A DNA stretch of 64,000 nt, taken from the NCBI GenBank assembly GCA_026874595.1, contig CM049316.1, forward strand, positions 22,965,839 to 23,029,838, written 5' to 3'. The DNA is from Sipunculus nudus (Eukaryota > Annelida > Sipuncula > Golfingiida > Sipunculidae). The first letter of the stretch is position 1; the number at the start of each line of letters is the position of its first letter. Positions 56,051-64,000 of the stretch are shown here, in pieces. A program made the position numbers and the translations under genes. Below the pieces are notes generated by a model that was given only the letters and a program-made list of their open reading frames with translations, was not told the origin of the DNA and ran no database searches.

Positions 56051-56750
56051 TACTAAGTATATATATATGTATATATATACACATACACACAAATATGCAT
56101 ACTTCAGGAAATTAAGAAGTAAAAACATGGACTTCATCTGTGTCCCTAATCTGTGTTACATGGTCTTTGTTAAGCCAAATTTTAAAACAAAAATTAAAAG
56201 TTTGGGTTTTCAGGTACCGCGGTTGTTAATTTTGACCCTCGTGTTATCATTATTAATATTATATTATTAATATATATTTTTATTTTTTTTTTATTTTCAG
56301 TAGAAATTTACCGAAATTTACCCCAGCGGCCTCCAAACTTCTTCCGAGAAAGTTTAGATAATAATGAACTTATGATACAGGATCAGGGACACCTTTACTA
56401 TTATCTATTTATTTTTTTTTTATTTTTTAAGTATATGAAAATGCCAATACACTGTATTAAAATACAATGATTTAAAGGCACTGCATACAATAAAACAAAT
56501 TATGATATTGAAAAAAGGCCTGAAAATCAAATAAGAAAATACACAATTTTATTATACATTTGATTAAATACATCTTGTGATAGTAAGCTTTAAGACGGTG
56601 TCGGTTCAGGGGGAAACGTCAAGTAAGCTGCAGTTGCAAAGTATACATTTAGCAAGTCTGAGTAAAATATTTCATTATATGTTGCAGGACTGCATATGTT
56701 TTGTTATTGTCACATACATTAGCTAACACTTTTTGTCTCTCTGTCTGTCT
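54180..56750. other. intergenic, simple repeats, no gene seen
   Basis: (CA)n at 54868-54893, (TA)n at 55346-55398, and GTGTGTATGTGTG-type tracts at 54730 and 55860 beside the shared words TTTCTGCGACTTGTCACGC and GTGACAAGTCGCAGAAAC, an inverted pair about 1.1 kb apart. CAGTGAAACCTCC at 55248-55260 (inverse) looks like a solo MITE end. Confidence 0.5.
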
Positions 56751-56754
56751 GTCC

Positions 56755-57480
56755 TTCAGTAAAGAGGGTATAAATCGTAACCACTGGAATAGAAAAGTCT
56801 AACTGATACCCTGGGAGGTCACTTTGGACACCTGAGATTAGGTCACTGCGACCTATATTCACCAAGTTTGTGTATGTTTGTGCACCCAAGGATAATTAAA
56901 AATTTGAAACAATAGCTCCGGTTTCAGAATAACTAAAGCATTGATTGCCATGATATTGATCATGGACAGTTTCATCATTTCCTGAAGACTGGTGGCGCCA
57001 CCTTTACTTTTTATAATTTTACAATTTTTTTTCTCCGCTTCAAATAGAGCAGTCCGGCCGTTAAAAGGGCTACCGTAGCCGTTAGACCTAGAAACATCTA
57101 ACTGTACATTAAGGAAGGTCCTAAGCAAGAGAAAAAAATACATGATTTAAGCACCCTGAATGTCAGAAGGGCACAAATTGTATAATTTAGGGCAAGAATT
57201 TTCTAACGCAACATCCTTGGAAGCCCTAGGCAAATCTCCGTTGAAACCTGGTGATCTATATTCTGCGAGCCATGGACCGGAACGTGATTTTGAGCATCAT
57301 GACAGTCAGACAGGACAAAAATGGTATCCATAATCTTCTGATATTCAGGGACGTCCTTGGCAAATGTTCTTGGAAACAATAAATTAGGCCGCGGTGACCT
57401 TTATTCTACAAGCTTTAGGACAAAGACATGATTTGCACACCCTGAACCTGGGATGGTCACACATTGTACACGTTAGGCCT
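56755..57480 (-). repeat. decayed units of the 336-bp array family
   Basis: GGTATAAATCGTAACCACTGG, CTGGGAGGTCACTTTGGACA, TATTGATCATGGACAGTTTC and GACTGGTGGCGCCACCT match array 2 in order and orientation. Further decayed copies follow to about 57480. Confidence 0.7.
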
Positions 57481-57768
57481 TATATTCAGTAGAGTGTCAT
57501 TGCTTATGGGCAACTTGTTTAATAATTCTGTGTCTTAGACAAGATGTATGGTAGGTATTTATTTACTATGTTGAAAAATAGGCCCTTGAATCTCTACCTT
57601 ACATTTACATGTCCCCATTTAAATGTAACTTATAAACATTCCCATGAATTGAACTGACTAGAGAATAGAATAAATCCAATTAACACTCAAACTTTTACAA
57701 ATTGATTTTGCTCAGATATATGTTTTAATCATTTTTACCGATCATCTTGTAATGTTTTTTTAAAAGCA

Positions 57769-57942
57769 CAGTATACCTCAAAATTACGACCACCATCGGG
57801 ACCCAAATAAAGTGGTCGCATTTGCGAGGTGGTCGCAGAAGCGAGGTCTTGTATAAAGAATGATGAAGAATCTGGACCCTAAAAATGTGGTCTTTTTTAG
57901 GTGTTCACTAGACCGAGGTGGTCGTTTGGAGAGGTTATACTG
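57769..57942. mobile_element. pogo/Tigger-like MITE, 174 bp
   Basis: The left end CAGTATACCTCAAAATTACG and the right end, inverted, CAGTATAACCTCTCCAAACG both run into ACGACCACC. The flanks are CA and TA, compatible with a TA target duplication with one change. Related ends occur at 19425-19506 and 40139. Confidence 0.6.
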
Positions 57943-58527
57943 TACTAGTCTGTGATATTCGCTCATTATCATCTGGTGTTTTGTTTTTATACTCTACATC
58001 ATGTTGTAAAACGGACATAAAATACACTTAGTTACGTCCTAATTCTGTTTCACTCAGTGAAATAGAGAGGCAAGCGCCATACCGAATAGCGAAATACCTC
58101 TTCCACAGGTTCACCACAATCATCATTAGTTTATACCGGTAGCGACACCTTGCGTCTGTTTGAGAGTCTAAATACACTTCAGATCACGTGGTCCTATTTG
58201 TTTACATGACCCGGGGTCACAAAATCGTGTTCTGGTAGGATCTAGCCATTATGCCATTATATATATAGATATATCTGATACAGGTCAGGCATACAGGTAA
58301 TATCTTATTTATTTCTTTTAGTTTATCTCGAGTTTTGTGATTATTAAATGCCGACACCTGGTGGGCAATTGATGCACTGAAGAACCCCCCTGTGTTCCTA
58401 GCTGACATCTGTCGGCAAAATTACGCAATAAACCCTGCCGTGTTGAATCCTCACCAATCTTCCACCGGGAACAACATGTATACAACATTTATCCTTTACC
58501 AGTGACGTTGTCGAGTCCACACCATCC

Positions 58528-58741
58528 GAGTCCAAGTGCAAGTCCGAGTCAAGACTCCACGAGTCCAAGTCCGAGTCAAGACTCCACGAGTCCAAGTCCG
58601 AGTCAAGACTCCACGAGTCCAAGTCCGAGTCAAGACTCCACGAGTCCAAGTCCGAGTCAAGACTCCACGAGTCCAAGTCCGAGTCAAGACTCCACGAGTC
58701 CAAGTCCGAGTCAAGACTCCACGAGTCCAAGTCCGAGTCAT
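58528..58741. repeat. 27-bp minisatellite, ~7.7 near-perfect copies
   Basis: The unit is GAGTCCAAGTCCGAGTCA plus AGACTCCAC. Because 27 is a multiple of three, frames stay open on both strands and give 9-residue periodic peptides (such as SPSQDSTSP); there is no other sign of coding. Flanks (TCGAGTCCACACCATCCGAG and TTCGAGTCCGAGTCATTTGG) link it to the remnants at 33640-34330. Confidence 0.95.
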
Positions 58742-58829
58742 TAAACTTAGAGGAATTAAGTCCACCTTCTTCGAGTCCGAGTCATTTGGAACCCAAGTCC
58801 GATTCTGTTTGGAGAATGAGGCTCACCAC

Positions 58830-61130
58830 AAGACTGGTTTACATCATTATAGCGACACCTGGCATCCGGCTGAATATCTTCACAGCTCCATCTTCTTTTA
58901 ATAATTTAGATGTTTAAAATATGTCTAGCCTTGTTTTAATATAAAAAAAAACTAAAAAATAATAATATTGGCGATCTGATCATACTCTACGTGTGCATAT
59001 ATTTCAGCAAAAGCGTAAAATCTGACACTTGTGTGATTCATTTAAGCAATTTATAAAATGACTGAAAATTTCAGGCAGTTTACAAATTTACCGAAGAATC
59101 AGCAAGATTATTAGGTGAATGGACTTAAACAATAGTCATTTATTTCATATGTAATAGTCATTTATTTTATATATAGTATCATTACCGCAAATACACTTTT
59201 TCCCTTAACCAATACCTACTCAGTTTTTTTATATACCTGCCAAAGCATGTAAGATTTTGTTCTAGCGTTAGAAAAATACTGAATAAGCAGAACCTTGTCT
59301 GCAGACAAGACCTCGTAGTCTATTAGGCTATTTTAGCTTGCTGAAAAATTGAACAGCTTTAACAGTGCATCTATGACCCTATCAATCATTTTGTTTGCCA
59401 TATACATATGTGAATATCAGGATTTTGTATATCATAAACACAAGCCATAAGTATGGCATATGCTTAAAATATTTGAAATAAATAAAAGGACCGCTACCCT
59501 GTTTTTTTTACAAACTGTCACATCGAGTGCCATCTATATTTAGAAGCTGACGGATGCAACAGACCCTTTCAATGAAACAGGGACATCGGTTGGCAACGAT
59601 TGACACTACAAGTTCGGGTAGGTTATATCCTAAATGAAAGATCTTATTTTTTAGATATCAAACGATAAAAGTTAAATCCCATTTTTCTGTAAGGCGACAT
59701 TCTCGGTCATGAATAACTTTACTTGAAATAGAACCAGCACGGCCGGCTATCTGCACCCGAACACAACAGACGACCGTTGTGCTTAAGTGCGCAAGCTCGT
59801 GGAAAATGCCGAGATTGTTTCCCATCGTCAGGTGTCCTGGTTCTCGTTACCTGCTGTACATAAATGCAGCATTTTTTCCGGCTGAGCTTGACATGAAGGA
59901 AAATAAAAGAAAATTACATCTAATAATATAACATGCTAGTTCATTGGCTAGAACGCGCAATGTATGATATTACATCGAGGAACTTTTATCAACAACAGTG
60001 ATAAGAATTGCTATTTGATTTCACACTCGGAACGCATATATCTGAATTAACAAATGAATTGCTACAGAGATCAATGTTCGGATTTGAATAAATGGCTCTT
60101 TTTGGTTCTTGAATGGCCGGGACTACTTGTCTATACCCTATAGCGATCGCATTGTCCGTCAGTCCGTCGTCCGCACATGATGGCGTCCGTCCGTCAGTAC
60201 CCCTTTTTTTCCAAACGCATTATCTCAATAAATAACATTTGATTTTTCTCAAAATCACAGGACTGATTGGTGTCTATGAGGACCCCAGACCTATCGAATA
60301 ACAGATTTGTCCGAATTGCAATATGGAAACCAGATTTTTTAAAATCATAAAATGCCTGACCTTAATTTAAAAGTAAATTATCTTTAAAAAATACACACAA
60401 AAACATGGCATCTTCTACATTATTTCTTGGATCGCTATTCCAAAAAAAAGAGGTTTGTTTATTGCGGTTTTGTGTTTAATATACATGCTTACTTTAATTG
60501 ACTGAAAAAAATCAGTAAAATGATTAAAAAATCCCTTTTCAGATCAGGTATACACACTGGCGGTTGGATTGGAAACAAATAACATTTTTATGCTAAATAA
60601 AATCTCACCTATGATTGATTGCTAAATTTCACACGTCAAAAAGAGAGCAAAGAGTTTTTTACTCTTCTGGTGTTCCTCTCAATATGCACATTCACACTTT
60701 TATTGCAAAACATAAAAATGATAATTCAATGTGCACTCATTATAACCCCTTGTTATACAGTAGTTAAAGCCTAGGAAAAATGGATTAAACATAGAAAATT
60801 ATAACATTCATCTTGTTAATAAATACTCTTCATAGAGGGGGACGGGAAGACTAGCTCTGCTGATCAAAGGGAGCCAGCTGCGTTGACTGAAACAAGTCAC
60901 ATAACCGGTCGCTTGGTGAGGGATCCAGCATTCACTGCACACCACTGTGCTGGGTTGACTTGATGTAAACAATACTTGAAATGGTGTCTGGAAACATTTT
61001 TTTTATTTTGGTGGGCGTAACCGCCTTCACTTTTTAATGCTAACTTAACTACGTATATGTACATCTGCAGAATTTCATTCCAATTTCGGACTACTTAAAA
61101 TTTTGACAAGGCAGTAACACACGCTTCCTC
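58830..61130. other. intergenic, no gene seen
   Basis: AT-rich sequence. At 60145-60200 GTCCGTCAGTCCGTCGTCCG resembles the GTCCG-rich edge of array 1. Nothing else stands out. Confidence 0.5.
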
Positions 61131-61134
61131 TCTT

Positions 61135-61400
61135 TTTTATATCCTTGCGTCAACCAGGCCCGGTGACTACTTCCCCTGTGGGCCCTGGGTGGGTAATCGT
61201 CCCCTCTGCATGATCAATCCACCGAGGAACCCCTGAAAGGCGCACTCGTTTGTCAGTGAAACACGGCCGTTGGGTACAGCCTTCCGAATAAGCCTGCAGA
61301 GCGCTCACCCTGGATGGGGGCCGATCGTGAAAAATCTCTACGCCTTTGCTGGGATTCAAACTCACGATCTCCTGTCCTGTGCTCTACCCATGAGCCACAG
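61135..61400 (-). mobile_element. tRNA-derived SINE, fairly complete
   Basis: On the minus strand the head reads GGCTCATGGGTAGAGCACAG (box A) and GAGTTTGAATCCCAGC (box B), followed by a body with TTCACGATCGGCCCCC and CGAGTGCGCCTTTCAGGGG. Matching fragments occur at 11925-12012, 53546-53750 and 62930-63060. Confidence 0.75.
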
Positions 61401-62032
61401 AAATTGGTTTGTGTCTGAAAACTGGAATAAAAGCTACTGTTTTTGTTCAAATTCTTACAACTTTCATATTTCAAAAGAGTAATTACTGATGTTTATGCTG
61501 TTAAAATTAAATCATTAGTTCTTACAGTAAAAAAATGTGCCTAGCTCAAATTAGGCAAAATAAGACGACAGATTTTACTTTAATGCTAATAAACTTTAAA
61601 AAATACAATATTTTGATCAAATTTCTGGCATACGATTAAATTTTGATTAAATAAAGTTTTGTCCTCAGAAAAAATGTCTCTTCAGTTACGATGTTTAGTG
61701 AAAAATATATTTTCTGATGTTTTGACAAGATACATACATTATGTTTCAGACCCATAACTTCTAAAAATTATGCAATATTGAATTAATGTCTTGTATACAC
61801 ATAGCGGATTATCTATGTAAAATATAAACAAAAAATACAGTAGTTTGATATAAGGCACTCTTGAAGTGTAACAACAGGCTTTCCTGAAAAACGGAGGTTT
61901 TACTTAATTTTCCAAGGGAACAAAGTCGCATGGACCCAGTTTTGGGTTTGGTTGGAGAATTAATAGCACGTCTTACTGTATGTGGAATTTTGGATTCGAA
62001 GATCAAACAGTATCAAACAGTTTCCATGTTAA

Positions 62033-62097
62033 CCGACGGACCGCCGGCCAGACGGATGATGGACAAAGGTCCATCGCATAGCTCAGATGACTCAGAT
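62033..62097 (+). repeat. solo edge of the 336-bp array family
   Basis: CCGGCCAGACGGATGATGGA then CATAGCTCAGATGACTCAG matches the right edge of array 1 (22110-22180). Confidence 0.55.
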
Positions 62098-62466
62098 GTA
62101 TAAAGTACATGGGTGTAATAGAATCAATGTGAAAATCTGGCGGTAATACTGGATATTAGGCAAGTCTATATTTCGAAAGGACTGGAACCCCTTACGCGGC
62201 AATCCCCTCTGTTATTTTGAGAAAGTTTAAACAGATTCTCTTTGAAATACTGTGATGGTTCTGTGCATGGTAGCCATATTGGACTTTGGGCAGGTCTGTA
62301 ATATGCTAAGGCTAGGGCTCTCATGGACACGAATCATCCCTGGTTCCTGGAAATTACAGAAATATAAAACGCATCCTCTTCGGATAATGCAATTGAAAGA
62401 AAATCGCCGATTTTGCTCTGTGGGCCATATCAGTTTCTGGATAGGCCTGACATTGGCTGGAGCCCT

Positions 62467-62580
62467 TATAATAAGGGGCGTAGCCAGAGGTGGGCCGCAG
62501 AGGGCCATGCCCCCCACCCCTCCCGGTGGTATCCAGTACTTCCAATGTTCCCGGATTTCCCCTCAGTCCAATAATCATTA
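62467..62580. mobile_element. hAT-like terminus with poly-C
   Basis: AAGGGGCGTAGCCAGAGGTG followed by GGGCCATGCCCCCCACCCC is a terminal pattern like that at 23645-23700 and 27142. No partner end was found. Confidence 0.4.
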
Positions 62581-62929
62581 AATCATTAAAATTATAAAAA
62601 TCCTTTCACTGGCATCTGCAGATTAAGGAATTTACCTGCAGTGTGGGTTTTTAATTGAACGTCACTTTTACAATGCCGACCCAACAAAAAAAACATTCCT
62701 ATGCAAGTTCAAATGAAATCTCATTTTACAATATGCATTTATGTATTAGCTACGTATAGATTCAGAAAGGTTGGTTCTTAAAGATTTACTGATTGTATCA
62801 GCTGCATTTTGTTTGATGGAAAAATATTTTATCCATTTTTGAATGCTTGCTTTACCAAGTAGATGTAGTATATACACCTGGAGAGTTCCATTCCGGTTTC
62901 GGACTACGTGACAGGGGTAATACCCGATG

Positions 62930-63060
62930 ATCCTGGTGTCAACCAGGTTCGGTGTACAGCTCCTGCTGGTCCTGATGTGTGTCATCCGCCTCGGCTATGA
63001 TTCGAACTCCCGGCTTTGAGTCCTGTGCTCTATCTCTGAGCCACAGAAGCCGGTTTTTGA
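62930..63060 (-). mobile_element. SINE fragment with tRNA-like head
   Basis: On the minus strand GGCTCAGAGATAGAGCACAG (box A-like) and GGGAGTTCGAATCATAGCC (box B) are followed by a body that differs from the 61135 copy except near AACCAGG. Confidence 0.6.
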
Positions 63061-64000
63061 ATGAACACCGATAATGAAATTTAAATGATGAGCTGATCAA
63101 CATATTGACTTAAAAACTGATATCACCAGCTTCATGTCTTTCCACTTATTATCAGAGGCCAGACCCCCTGAGTTCAGTTCATTTACATGTAGTCGATTCT
63201 TAAAGAATCATTTATTTTGAACACTAGGGATCACCCTAAGCGCGAACACCCAAATTATCAATCTCCCTTAACGGGGACCACCGCGGACCCCTAATAAATA
63301 TGTCTTATTATTTACCTAAACCATTTTGTTATTTAAATTATTAAGTGGCATGTGCAAATAATCTATGGAATAAACTAGGATATCAATAAGTTTGCGTTAT
63401 TGGATATTTGTCCCCGTTTTCCGAACGAGACTTATGAGGTGGCCCGCAGGCTATGTCAGGGGCGGGTCAAGGATTTTCATTTTACCATAAGTGGTCCAAC
63501 CCGGGATGGCTAATAACTAAAAAGAAAACCTGAATACGGTTCCAGGCCTGAACAAGTCTTAAAAAGAGGGGTGTAGAATACCTATATTGTATTGAAACTC
63601 TTTAAAGGTTGCGGCTGCTGAAACGAATGTGAATCGGGCCCACGCCTAGCTGGAGCCCGATTCGCCCCATATCAGGGCAGAGCAATTGTATTTTAGTAAA
63701 CGTCGGCCAATGGATTAACCACAACATTAGCAAGGCATTTTGATGCATGTTTAACAGTATGTATATATGTGAACACGTACATTTTACGGTTCTCAAGAAC
63801 ACAATAAAAACATATCAAAATATACATTTAAAACGTCTGGCACATGACATTACTGACATAAATGCTGTCATGGTATACTAGTTAAACCCAGACTAGTTAA
63901 AAAGTAACGCTTAGATGGGGATCATTAGAAACAAACTAATGGCCTTTTCCACTACATTTTTATGCAGCGGACTTTCTTCGATTACTCCAGCGAATTGTAC
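63061..64000. other. intergenic, no gene seen
   Basis: AT-rich sequence with an hAT-like end at 63459 (CAGGGGCGGGTCAAGGA). No coding frame with recognisable motif. Confidence 0.5.

Overview
The window looks like a stretch of an intron-rich invertebrate animal nuclear genome. It is AT-rich, crowded with (TA)n tracts, G/C homopolymers, minisatellites, MITEs and tRNA-derived SINEs, and its genes are split by GT-AG introns. Repeats carrying an AGCTCAGCTGA-type palindrome and tandem ~336-bp units resemble what I recall from mollusc genomes, so a mollusc or other lophotrochozoan is my inference; the sequence alone does not prove it. No bacterial, rRNA or intact tRNA gene was seen.

Two protein-coding genes can be assembled exon by exon, both on the minus strand and head to tail. 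(1) A complete six-exon S1-family serine protease zymogen (5466-12205, 269 aa) has a signal peptide, an R|IVNG activation site, the His/Asp/Ser triad and a non-trypsin S1 pocket. A TATA box lies just upstream and a poly(A) signal 16 nt after the stop. (2) A 17-exon gene spanning about 30 kb (22853-52400, 734 aa as assembled) encodes a secreted-type protein: a signal-peptide exon, ten EGF-like domains with one exon per domain (all phase 1-1), then about 235 residues of cysteine-rich sequence over six exons that I do not recognise. All splice phases agree from ATG to stop. The least certain join is the first coding exon (52160-52400) to the first EGF exon across a 6.2-kb intron. The EGF domains fall into two alternating subtypes, which suggests growth by duplication of exon pairs.

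Layout: 1-3757 is a ~1.87-kb tandem duplication, each copy holding a Harbinger-like MITE. 3758-5443 has no gene. 5444-12258 is the protease gene with its control sites. 12259-19732 is intergenic and repeat-rich. 19733-22197 is a tandem array of ~336-bp units. 22526-52400 is the EGF-repeat gene, whose introns hold several minisatellites, an inverted-repeat pair 4.3 kb apart, an hAT-like MITE, a Mutator-like MITE with a perfect 9-bp target duplication, and a second, 4.2-kb array of the 336-bp family bounded by terminal inverted repeats. 52401-64000 has no recognisable gene and holds SINEs, MITEs, a 27-bp minisatellite and decayed array units.

The two genes need not work together. One is a typical extracellular or digestive protease and the other a probable secreted, disulphide-rich multidomain protein. 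The best candidate for something undescribed is the second protein, because of its unassigned N- and C-terminal regions.
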